Below, one piece after another: positions 37,113 through 44,780 of a stretch of DNA of 64,000 nt (the first letter of the stretch is position 1; the number at the start of each line of letters is the position of its first letter). The translations under genes and the position numbers were made by a program. Below the pieces are notes generated by a model. It was given only the letters and a program-made list of their open reading frames with translations, did not search any database and had not been told where the DNA came from. This DNA comes from Ignavibacteriales bacterium (GTDB taxonomy: Bacteria > Bacteroidota > Ignavibacteria > Ignavibacteriales > Melioribacteraceae), in NCBI GenBank assembly GCA_020635275.1, contig JACKAA010000007.1:7215-71214 (forward strand), given 5' to 3'.

Positions 37113-38771
37113 TTACTTATTCTCAATTTCAAATTCCGGTTTAATATCAACCGGTAAAATTGCAAGTTTATCAACTAATATTTTCATACTTTCACTTTGG
37201 ACAACATATTTTGCTTTTAGGTTTAAAGCTGCCTGGTAATCACCGATTGCCTGAATCATTAATACTTTGTTTGCCAAATCCTTTAAAACTGAATAAATTT
37301 TATCAAAATTAACTTTTACTTTTTCTGTTGATTTATCAAATTCATAAGCTCCATTTTCTAAGAGGTAATTATAAATTATTGCATTACCTCCGCCGTGAGC
37401 TTCATTAATTCCAAATCTTACACTTCTAAAGGTTCCGGCTAAAAATGTAACCCACATTTCATTTTCAAATGAAGCCGGTAAAATACCTTTATCAATCATT
37501 AGTTTATTATTGAACATTCCCAAAATATCAGCTTTACATTCTTCTAAAGTTGAATAAGTTTCTTTTAATTCTTTTTTTACTTCTGTTTCTTTTCCATTAA
37601 CTTTTATAAATCCGGGTCCAATGCCATGAGACATTTCATGCATTAATGTGTGAGTGAAAAATCCATCGAAAGTGACATATTTCAACTGACCTGGATCGAG
37701 TACAATTTCTGAAATTGGTTTTAACAATTTTTCGTATTTTGCTTCATGCAGATTTTTCAACATTACTTTTTTAGAACCTTTGGCTTTTCTTACTCTTTCA
37801 TCATTTGGTAAATTAAAAGCTAAAGTCTGAACACCTGCTTTAGTGTCACCAGCTCCAAAAACTTCTTGCACAACCATTATTGGAGAATCACTACCTCTAT
37901 CGAAATTTTTATGTTCATCAGGTATTGGAAGATTTGCTTCCATTTCATTTAAATAATTAGCAAAAGTTTTTAATTTCTGAGTTTCTTCCGGATCAACTAA
38001 TGTAAGGAAACATTCATATGATGCTTTATAGTTGAACATTGCGTCCTCATAAACTTCGTAAGGTCCAATTACAACTTCAATTGTATGATCTTTTAAATCC
38101 ATCCAAGCCATATCACTTTCATAATAATCATTTGTTTCAAATGCTTTAGCTCTTAAAAGCAGATAATTTTTTAATGTTTCATTTTCTGCAAATTCAGCTG
38201 CTTCTCTTAATAGATTTGATATTTTTGCTAAATTTTCTCTGTAATAATCAGAATAGGGAACAGCAATTAATTTTTCACCTTCTCTTCTTATTATTGTAAA
38301 TTCACTTGTAAAAGCTTTTTCATCTTCAGGATGTTCCTTAATCCAATTTGTAAATTCTTCTTTTGTCATATCTTCTGGATAGAAATTTGCTCCTAAAGGT
38401 TTTGGAGTTGTTCCAATAAATGGTTTTTCATGATCAAGTCTGTCAAAGGGTCCAAAATTTATATTAAAATATTCCAATTTTTTCTTATCAGCCGGATCAT
38501 TAGATTTTAGTAATTCATCTCTTATTTCAAAATTTCTTGAGTAAACTTGCTCAAGAAAAATCTCATCAATTATTTTAGCAGCTTCATATAATTTTTGAAC
38601 AACTATCTTTTGATTCTCATCTAAAAGATTTTCATCATATTTTATCTCTGTTTTTACGTATTTAGCAATTTGCGAATCTAACATGTCTGTATTTATATCT
38701 CCATTTTGATTTGTGCATGAAATAACAAATAAAACTATAAAAGTAATCATATAACTAATTTTTATTTTCAT
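37113..38771 (-). CDS. Dipeptidyl-peptidase III-like zinc lipoprotein (M49-related)
   Basis: A 552-residue protein with a lipoprotein signal (VISC, C19). It resembles the DPP III-like proteins found in bacteria and in the C-terminal part of plant Nudix proteins: YYESDMAWMDLKDHTIEVVIGPYEVYEDAMF in the middle, then the metal site H378-E-M-S-H382 and the third ligand region TLEECKADILGMF with E410/E411. Classic DPP III (M49) has HExxxH; here the motif is the ordinary HExxH. The enzyme would be a zinc-dependent peptidase facing the periplasm. The peptide specificity is unknown. It is a single gene, divergent from the DUF6600-like gene. Confidence 0.8.
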   Translation of the reverse strand: MKIKISYMITFIVLFVISCTNQNGDINTDMLDSQIAKYVKTEIKYDENLLDENQKIVVQKLYEAAKIIDEIFLEQVYSRNFEIRDELLKSNDPADKKKLEYFNINFGPFDRLDHEKPFIGTTPKPLGANFYPEDMTKEEFTNWIKEHPEDEKAFTSEFTIIRREGEKLIAVPYSDYYRENLAKISNLLREAAEFAENETLKNYLLLRAKAFETNDYYESDMAWMDLKDHTIEVVIGPYEVYEDAMFNYKASYECFLTLVDPEETQKLKTFANYLNEMEANLPIPDEHKNFDRGSDSPIMVVQEVFGAGDTKAGVQTLAFNLPNDERVRKAKGSKKVMLKNLHEAKYEKLLKPISEIVLDPGQLKYVTFDGFFTHTLMHEMSHGIGPGFIKVNGKETEVKKELKETYSTLEECKADILGMFNNKLMIDKGILPASFENEMWVTFLAGTFRSVRFGINEAHGGGNAIIYNYLLENGAYEFDKSTEKVKVNFDKIYSVLKDLANKVLMIQAIGDYQAALNLKAKYVVQSESMKILVDKLAILPVDIKPEFEIENK

Positions 38772-38839
38772 CTTTCCCTCAATTTATTTACCTAAAAATA
38801 CTAAATAATTAAAAGAGAATCGGTGAAATTTGTGGTGAC

Positions 38840-38882
38840 AAAATTGTGTAATAAGTGTATAAAAAAATATACACACAATTTT
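38840..38882. promoter_or_regulatory. Long inverted repeat in a divergent promoter region
   Basis: AAAATTGTGT (38840-38849) pairs perfectly with ACACAATTTT (38873-38882), and a second pair GTGTATA/TATACAC lies inside. The site is in the 199-bp spacer between the divergent DPP III-like and DUF6600-like genes, 69 bp before the former start and about 90 bp before the latter. It may be an operator; there are no GC pairs enough for a terminator. Confidence 0.4.
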
Positions 38883-38970
38883 TAAATATTGTGAAAATGA
38901 TCGAAAAACAAAGATATTTATCTGGCATCATTCATGAATATCTCAAAGTAGAATCAAAACAGCGAGGTGT

Positions 38971-40215
38971 ATGATGAAAAAGTTAATGTTAATATCAGCA
39001 ATATTTTTTGGAATATTTATAAGTTCTGCAAGTGCTCATTCTAAATATTATTTAGATATAGATGTAAATTATTTTTACGGTTCGCTTGAACCATACGGTG
39101 AATGGATTGAAATTGGTTATGATGATTATGTTTGGCGTCCGTATAAATCAGATTACAATTGGCGCCCATATTCGGATGGAAGATGGGAATGGACAAGAAA
39201 CGGCTGGTATTGGGTTTCTTATGAACCTTTTGGTTGGGCAACTTATCATTACGGAAGATGGTATTTTGATGATTATTATGGTTGGGTATGGATGCCTGAT
39301 AATGTTTGGGCTCCAGCTTGGGTAGAATGGAGATATAATGATGCTTATATTGGTTGGGCTCCATTACCTCCATATGCAAGATTTAATAATCGACACGGAA
39401 TCTATTTCTCAATAAATTGGAATTCAGGTCACGTTTATTGGAATTTTGTAAAGTACAATCATTTTATTTCTTACGATATTAGACATCATTGTGTTGATAG
39501 ACATTATGTGAAAAATATTTATACCAAAACAAAATACAGAACAAACTATTTTGATGATAATAACAGAATTGTAAATGGCGGAATTAGCAGAAGATTTATT
39601 GAAGATAAAGTAGGTAGAAAATTAACAACTAGAGAGATTTCTAGAACAAATAATTTTGATGACTTCAATTCTAAAGATGTTAGAAAAAGAAACTCAATTA
39701 TAGAATATGTGCCATCAGAAAAAGCAGTAAAAAGTTCTTCATTTGATAAGAGAAAAGTAGTTAAAGGAAGTTCGCTTAAATCTTTAGATTCTGATAAAAT
39801 AGTAATAAATAGAAGAGATTCAAATAAAGATTCCGGCAGAGAAATCAGTAAAGGAATTGATAACTCAAATAATAAACGAGATGTATTAAATGGTGCTGAG
39901 AGAAAACCTGAAAGATCAACTTCAAGTTACGAAAAAAACAATAGAACAATTGAAAAACGAAAATCTGACGAGAAAATAAAAAGTGAAAGAAATTTGCCAA
40001 AGAGTGAAATTAATAAATCAAATGAGAAGACTAATAAAAGAGATTTAAGTACAAATGAAATCTCAAAGAGTAGTTCAAAAAAATCTAAACCCGAAATTTC
40101 AAAAAGAAGTTCAAATGAAAATAAAAGGGAAGTAAAAACTTCTCCTAAAAAATCAACAAGCAGCAGAACAAAGTCAAAAACAGAAAAAACTGTTAAAGAT
40201 AAATCCAGAAATTAA
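38971..40215 (+). CDS. DUF6600-like exported protein with basic, low-complexity tail
   Basis: A 414-residue protein with a signal peptide (ending SASA). Two ATG codons in a row at 38971 and 38974 serve equally, with a gagg site just before. The N-terminal 150 residues are very rich in Trp, Tyr and Gly (PYGEWIEIGYDDYVW, WRPYSDGRWEWT, GWYWVSYEPFGWATYHYGRW), the repeat style of DUF6600. The C-terminal half (about 210-414) is Lys/Arg/Ser/Asn-rich and predicted disordered. Function of DUF6600 is unknown; the domain is common in exported proteins of Bacteroidota and other phyla. The basic tail may bind the cell wall or a polyanion; that is inference. Confidence 0.8.
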   Translation: MMKKLMLISAIFFGIFISSASAHSKYYLDIDVNYFYGSLEPYGEWIEIGYDDYVWRPYKSDYNWRPYSDGRWEWTRNGWYWVSYEPFGWATYHYGRWYFDDYYGWVWMPDNVWAPAWVEWRYNDAYIGWAPLPPYARFNNRHGIYFSINWNSGHVYWNFVKYNHFISYDIRHHCVDRHYVKNIYTKTKYRTNYFDDNNRIVNGGISRRFIEDKVGRKLTTREISRTNNFDDFNSKDVRKRNSIIEYVPSEKAVKSSSFDKRKVVKGSSLKSLDSDKIVINRRDSNKDSGREISKGIDNSNNKRDVLNGAERKPERSTSSYEKNNRTIEKRKSDEKIKSERNLPKSEINKSNEKTNKRDLSTNEISKSSSKKSKPEISKRSSNENKREVKTSPKKSTSSRTKSKTEKTVKDKSRN

Positions 40216-40227
40216 AAACCCACTATA

Positions 40228-40319
40228 AAGAAGTTGTCTAAGAATCTAAAATGGAAAGGCAACTTCTTAAATTTAAAAAAGAAAAGTCCGGAATCTGTGC
40301 AAACAAAAACCGGACTTTT
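40228..40319. terminator. Two terminator hairpins between convergent genes
   Basis: First hairpin: AAGAAGTTG (40228-40236) with CAACTTCTT (40260-40268), 13 bp after the DUF6600-like stop. Second: AAAAGTCCGG (40282-40291) with CCGGACTTTT (40310-40319); on the - strand it is followed by TTTTCTTTTTT, a good terminator for rpmB. Confidence 0.85.
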
Positions 40320-40343
40320 ATAGTCCCCCAATAAAAAAAAATA

Positions 40344-40583
40344 TTAAGAAACTTTAATTTTCTTTTCTTGAACTAATTTAGCTAATTCAGAAGTACCATT
40401 TTTGGCAAGAGTTTTAAGAGCTTTTGAACTTAATTTAACAGTCACAAATCTATTTAACTCTTTAACCCAAATTCTTTTTTTATGTAAATTTGGTAAAAAT
40501 CTTCTTTTCGTTTTATTATGAGCATGCGAAATACTATTGCCACTAATTGGTCCAACACCGCTCACTTGACACTTTCTTGACAT
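40344..40583 (-). CDS. rpmB: 50S ribosomal protein L28
   Basis: A 79-residue basic protein with the L28 pattern: MSRKCQVSGVGPISGNSISHAHNKTKRRFLPNL, then KKRIWVKELNRFVTVKLSSKALKTL. The start is taken at ATG 40583, since the ggag site lies right before it and L28 proteins begin with this Met; an upstream in-frame ATG would add four residues over the Shine-Dalgarno. It is a structural part of the large subunit. The gene stands alone, without rpmG. A terminator follows at 40282-40319. Confidence 0.97.
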   Translation of the reverse strand: MSRKCQVSGVGPISGNSISHAHNKTKRRFLPNLHKKRIWVKELNRFVTVKLSSKALKTLAKNGTSELAKLVQEKKIKVS

Positions 40584-40696
40584 TATTTTCTCCAAAACTT
40601 AAAAATAACAGATTTCTAATATAGCTATTTTCTTTAAAAAAAGAAATATTTTTGATATAAACCGATAAAATAAATTTCTTAAAATTGAGTTTAATT

Positions 40697-41203
40697 TTAC
40701 TCAGCTTCTCCGGCAGCAGATCTTGAACCCAATTCTCTATCCAACATAAATAAACCGCCTTTACTGTCTCCAATTAAATCAAAATTATCAACAATTTGCT
40801 GAACGGTGTCTTCTTCTTCTACTTGTTCATCAACAAACCATTGTAAAAAGCTTTTAGTTGGATGATCTTTTTCTTCGGTTGCTAAATCCATTAATTCATG
40901 GATACTTTTAGAAATAAATTTTTCATGGTGAAGAGAATCTTCAAAAACTTTTTGGGCTGAATCCCAATCTGTTTGAGGGTCATCAATTGATGTTAATTTA
41001 ACTTTACCGCCTAATCTTAAAATAAAATCATAAAATTTCATTGCGTGAGCATATTCCTCTTGTGACTGAAGTTTCATCCATTGCGACATTCCAGCAAGGT
41101 TTTTGTTATCAAAATATGCTGACATTGAGAGATATAGGTATGATGAGAACATTTCTTTATTTAATTGCAGATTGAGTGCATCGATAATTTTACTTGATGT
41201 CAT
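40697..41203 (-). CDS. ftnA: Bacterial non-heme ferritin
   Basis: A 168-residue four-helix ferritin. The ferroxidase-centre residues E17, E50 and H53 are at the standard positions of FtnA, and the later helices keep the EEKDHPTKSFLQWFVDEQVEEE pattern with the E/Q ligands. It oxidises Fe(II) and stores iron in a 24-mer in the cytoplasm. No heme-binding Met of bacterioferritin is indicated. The C-terminal tail is Ala/Glu-rich and short. It stands alone, 101 bp upstream of rpmB on the same strand. No clear Fur box was recognised by eye. Confidence 0.96.
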   Translation of the reverse strand: MTSSKIIDALNLQLNKEMFSSYLYLSMSAYFDNKNLAGMSQWMKLQSQEEYAHAMKFYDFILRLGGKVKLTSIDDPQTDWDSAQKVFEDSLHHEKFISKSIHELMDLATEEKDHPTKSFLQWFVDEQVEEEDTVQQIVDNFDLIGDSKGGLFMLDRELGSRSAAGEAE

Positions 41204-41336
41204 TTTTTGGCCTTTTTCTTTTTTAATATAATTACAATTTTGATTGCTAAAATAGTAAATTTATTTAAATTATTGCTAATTGCAACATATTGTTTATCTT
41301 CTATTTTAAATTTTTTGTAACTAATTGATTGGTATT

Positions 41337-42809
41337 ATGCATTTAATAATAAAAACAATTACCCTATTTATATTTTTTGCAATTTTTGTTTTTGCTCAAA
41401 AAGGTCCAAGTGTGCATCAAATTGAATACGAAAAGTATAAATCAATTAAACTTTCCAAAAACTCAAATAACGAAAATAATTCAGAAATAGTACCGCTTAA
41501 TAAACAGGCAAAAAATGATTTGTCAAAAGTTGTTTTTGGATATTATCCGGATTGGGAATATTTAAATAGTGCGCATAACAATTTTAGATATGATTTGCTT
41601 ACACATATAGCCGCATTTGATTTTACAGTTTCTGCTTCTGGTCAAATTTCAAATCCTGCCGGATGGCCATGGACAAATGTAATTAATGATGCTCATGAAA
41701 ATGGTGTAAAAGTAATTATGGTAGCCGTTAATTTTAATTCCAGTGAAATCCACGGACTTTTAACAAACTCTTTTACCAGATGGGCTTTCATGGTTGCAGT
41801 CCAAAGTAAAATAAAACAATACAATTTAGATGGAGTAAATGTTGATTTTGAAGGATTAAATTCAGCTGACAGAGGAGTATTAATAAATGAATTTATGCAG
41901 GAACTTTCTGATTCAGTACATTCAATTGATCCTGAACTTGAAGTTTCTTTTGCGGCTCCTGCAGTAAATTGGGGAGGTTGGCAATTAAATGGCTTAGCAA
42001 TGGCTTGCGATTATTTATTTATTATGGGTTACGATTTTTACGGCAGCTGGAGTACAAATACAGGTCCCACAGCTCCTTTGTTAAGCGGTTCAGCTTATAA
42101 CGTTACAAATACTGTAAATGTTGAATATGCAACAACAACTACTTTTTTCCCGGATAAATTAATTTTAGGTGTTCCTTATTACGGACCACATTGGACGACT
42201 CAATCCACATCTGAGGGTTCCTCAGTTATTGAGTTTCAAAATTCTGTAAGGTTCAGAGAAGCACAAGGTGAATCTGAAACACATGGTACAAAATGGTCTA
42301 ACACATTTAAAAATCCGTGGTATAATTTTGTTGAGAATTCAACAAACCATCAAGTTTGGTTTGATAATGATTCTAGCTTAGGATTAAAATATGACTTGGC
42401 AATAAAAAAAAATTTGAAAGGAATTGGAATGTGGGCTTTGGGATATGATGGAACACGTGATGAATTATGGAATTTAATTGAAGAAAAATTTTCAATTCCG
42501 GTTAAAGTTGAAAATACTGATAAATTACCAAGTAATTTTGTACTGAATCAAAATTATCCAAATCCATTTAATCCGACAACAACAATTGGTTATACAATCC
42601 CAACTTCAGTGAAAAGTGAAAATGCAAACGTGAAAATAGTTGTATATGATGTTCTTGGTAGGGAAATATCAACTTTAGTAAATGAATATCAATTGGCTGG
42701 ACATTATGAAGTAACATTCAATGCAGAAAATTTGCCAAGCGGAATTTATTATTACACTTTAAAGACCAATAATTATTTTGAAACAAAAAAAATGATATTG
42801 TTAAAATAA
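41337..42809 (+). CDS. GH18 glycosidase with T9SS sorting domain
   Basis: The start is ATG 41337; a TTG twelve bases upstream would place extra residues before the signal peptide. The protein has about 490 residues: signal peptide (ending FAQ), GH18 barrel (about 60-385) and a T9SS type-A sorting domain (about 395-490, NYPNPFNPTTTIGYTIP). The catalytic motif is LDGVNVDFEG, with D165, D170 and the acid E172; N168 replaces the first Asp of DxDxE, as in spore-cortex and peptidoglycan-type GH18 enzymes. The MWALGYDG motif near the end of the barrel is present. It may act on chitin-like or peptidoglycan chains at the cell surface. The next three genes (4-45 bp apart) look co-transcribed. Confidence 0.92.
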   Translation: MHLIIKTITLFIFFAIFVFAQKGPSVHQIEYEKYKSIKLSKNSNNENNSEIVPLNKQAKNDLSKVVFGYYPDWEYLNSAHNNFRYDLLTHIAAFDFTVSASGQISNPAGWPWTNVINDAHENGVKVIMVAVNFNSSEIHGLLTNSFTRWAFMVAVQSKIKQYNLDGVNVDFEGLNSADRGVLINEFMQELSDSVHSIDPELEVSFAAPAVNWGGWQLNGLAMACDYLFIMGYDFYGSWSTNTGPTAPLLSGSAYNVTNTVNVEYATTTTFFPDKLILGVPYYGPHWTTQSTSEGSSVIEFQNSVRFREAQGESETHGTKWSNTFKNPWYNFVENSTNHQVWFDNDSSLGLKYDLAIKKNLKGIGMWALGYDGTRDELWNLIEEKFSIPVKVENTDKLPSNFVLNQNYPNPFNPTTTIGYTIPTSVKSENANVKIVVYDVLGREISTLVNEYQLAGHYEVTFNAENLPSGIYYYTLKTNNYFETKKMILLK

Positions 42810-42813
42810 AATT

Positions 42814-43851
42814 ATGATAAAAATATTTGGATATTTAATTCTATTATGTTTTGTATTAAGCTGCTCTCAAAATAATAAGGAATTAAAAAATTCTCAAAAA
42901 TTAATTGAACAAATAGAACATAAATCTATTCATCAAGAAGAGTATGAAAAATATTCTGAGAAATCTGAAAATTATATAATTGAAATTCTTGAAAGTAAAG
43001 CTATTACAGATTCATCAGTCGGTAAATTTCAAAATCCTAAATTTTCAAATGATGGAAAATCATTATTTTTTACAATAAATGATTTTAATCAAATTTGGCT
43101 TTATAATTTTTATGATAACAGCTATGAAAAAATTATTGATTTACCTCAATGCGGAAATGGTTTCCAAATTTCTGATAATGGTAAAGAAATTTATTTTAGA
43201 AATAGAGCAATGCAAGGTAAAAAAAGAGGCGGCATTTATTCTATTGTAAATTATTCATTAGAAAATAAAAAACTTAATGTTATTTATAAAACTGAAAACA
43301 GAATTTCCATACCAATATTGATTAAGGAAAATTTATACTTTTTAGAAAATGATGAACCAAAAAATCTTAATCTGCAAAATGGAAAAATTAACCAGAATTT
43401 TGAAATACCTTTCTACTTTGTTGAGAATAATATTCTAATTAAGCAAACTTCAAGAAAAGATACAATTTCATATTCCAACAAAAATTTTAAATTTGTCAAT
43501 ATCCGTTATACTACAGATAAAAAAAATATTATCTGTCTAACTGCGAATAATGGAATATTAATTTTTGACATTAATGCAAAACCAATAAATGTATATCCAA
43601 ATGCAAATTTTTTGAATAAACTGTTAAATAGTAATCTTGTTATTTATTCTGAAGAAAAAGATGATGGTGTTCAAATAATAGAATCTAAATTTAAAGTTGG
43701 TTTTATTAATTCGAATATAATTTTGAATATTGAAACAAATCCAGCCGATAAATGTTATAAACCGGATTGGTCGCCAATTGATAATTCAATTGTGTATTCT
43801 AATCAAAGTGGTATAATCAAAACAATTAAATTTAACATAAAGACGAAATAA
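42814..43851 (+). CDS. Lipoprotein with TolB-like beta-propeller
   Basis: A 345-residue protein with a lipobox (VLSC, C17). The body has TolB/WD40-like (PD40) blades: NPKFSNDGKSLFFTINDFNQIWLYNFYD, GFQISDNGKEIYFRN, and DWSPIDNSIVYSNQSG at the end. It starts 4 bp after the GH18 stop and is followed 3 bp later by a related gene, so all are one operon. Propellers of this kind usually bind peptides or peptidoglycan-associated partners. No enzyme motif seen. The similar next protein suggests a duplication. Function is not assigned. Confidence 0.8.
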   Translation: MIKIFGYLILLCFVLSCSQNNKELKNSQKLIEQIEHKSIHQEEYEKYSEKSENYIIEILESKAITDSSVGKFQNPKFSNDGKSLFFTINDFNQIWLYNFYDNSYEKIIDLPQCGNGFQISDNGKEIYFRNRAMQGKKRGGIYSIVNYSLENKKLNVIYKTENRISIPILIKENLYFLENDEPKNLNLQNGKINQNFEIPFYFVENNILIKQTSRKDTISYSNKNFKFVNIRYTTDKKNIICLTANNGILIFDINAKPINVYPNANFLNKLLNSNLVIYSEEKDDGVQIIESKFKVGFINSNIILNIETNPADKCYKPDWSPIDNSIVYSNQSGIIKTIKFNIKTK

Positions 43852-43854
43852 ATA

Positions 43855-44772
43855 ATGATAATTAGAATTCTTTTTATAGTATCAGCGTTAAATATTTTCA
43901 ATATTGCTCAAGATATAAAAGTTCTTGAAACAGAAAAGCTGCCAATAGAAAATGGTTACAATCCAAAATTCATACTTAATGATTCTAAAATTGTATTTAG
44001 TAAATCAAACTATAAAGGTTTATATCTTTTTGATTCTGCAACAAAAACTACCTCTACAATTTCCAACGAAGATGGAGCCGGTTACAATCCTTTAATTTCT
44101 CAATCTGATAAAATAATTTTTAGAGAAACTAAGTTTATAAAAGGTAAGAAATTTCATGATTTGAATTCATTTGATATAATTAGCAACACAGTGGAGCAAA
44201 TTGAATCTAATAAAAGGAGTTTAAAATTACCAAGTCAGAAATTTACAGATGATATTATTCTGATAAATGAAAATGAAATTGAAACAAAAAAGTTAAGTGA
44301 AAATCGAGCTGCAAAATCAAGTAATTTGAAAAAGGCAGTTTTTATAAATAATGGTAAAATTATTTTGGTTGATAATGAAGTGAAAAAAGAGTTACAACCG
44401 GTTGGTGATGGGATCTATGTTTGGGCATCACTTTCTAATGACCAGACTATGATAACATTCAGTTTTGGAAATAGAGGATCATTTATATCTGATTTGAATG
44501 GAAAGATTTTAGCTAATATTCCTGAAGCACATTTCCCAAAATTTTCACCCAATGATAAATTTATTTCATATATGAATGATAAAGACGACGGCACAAAATA
44601 TATTTCATCGGACATTTTTGTTTATTCGATTGAGACAGAAAAATCATATCAAATTACTGACTCTGAAAATATTTTTGAAGTAAATCCTGAATGGTCAAAC
44701 GATGGGCAAAGTCTAATTTACAATACTATTGATGGGGATATCTATATCTCCAAATTTCAATTTGAAAATTAA
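43855..44772 (+). CDS. Exported TolB-like beta-propeller protein
   Basis: A 305-residue protein with a signal peptide (ALNIFNIAQD). Blades of the PD40 type are visible: NPKFILNDSKIVFSKSNYKGLYLFDS, HFPKFSPNDKFISYMNDKDDG and NPEWSNDGQSLIYNTIDGDIYIS. It shares organisation and style with the lipoprotein encoded just upstream (3-bp gap) and ends 8 bp before the amidase gene. The pair may be subunits that bind the same partner as the GH18 and amidase enzymes. No catalytic residues are seen. Role unknown. Confidence 0.8.
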   Translation: MIIRILFIVSALNIFNIAQDIKVLETEKLPIENGYNPKFILNDSKIVFSKSNYKGLYLFDSATKTTSTISNEDGAGYNPLISQSDKIIFRETKFIKGKKFHDLNSFDIISNTVEQIESNKRSLKLPSQKFTDDIILINENEIETKKLSENRAAKSSNLKKAVFINNGKIILVDNEVKKELQPVGDGIYVWASLSNDQTMITFSFGNRGSFISDLNGKILANIPEAHFPKFSPNDKFISYMNDKDDGTKYISSDIFVYSIETEKSYQITDSENIFEVNPEWSNDGQSLIYNTIDGDIYISKFQFEN

Positions 44773-44780
44773 GGTTTAAG

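Noticed and set aside
39041..39379. Open frames on both strands over the DUF6600-like region
   Set aside because: The Trp/Tyr/Gly-rich sense repeats produce long alternative frames by composition; no independent evidence.
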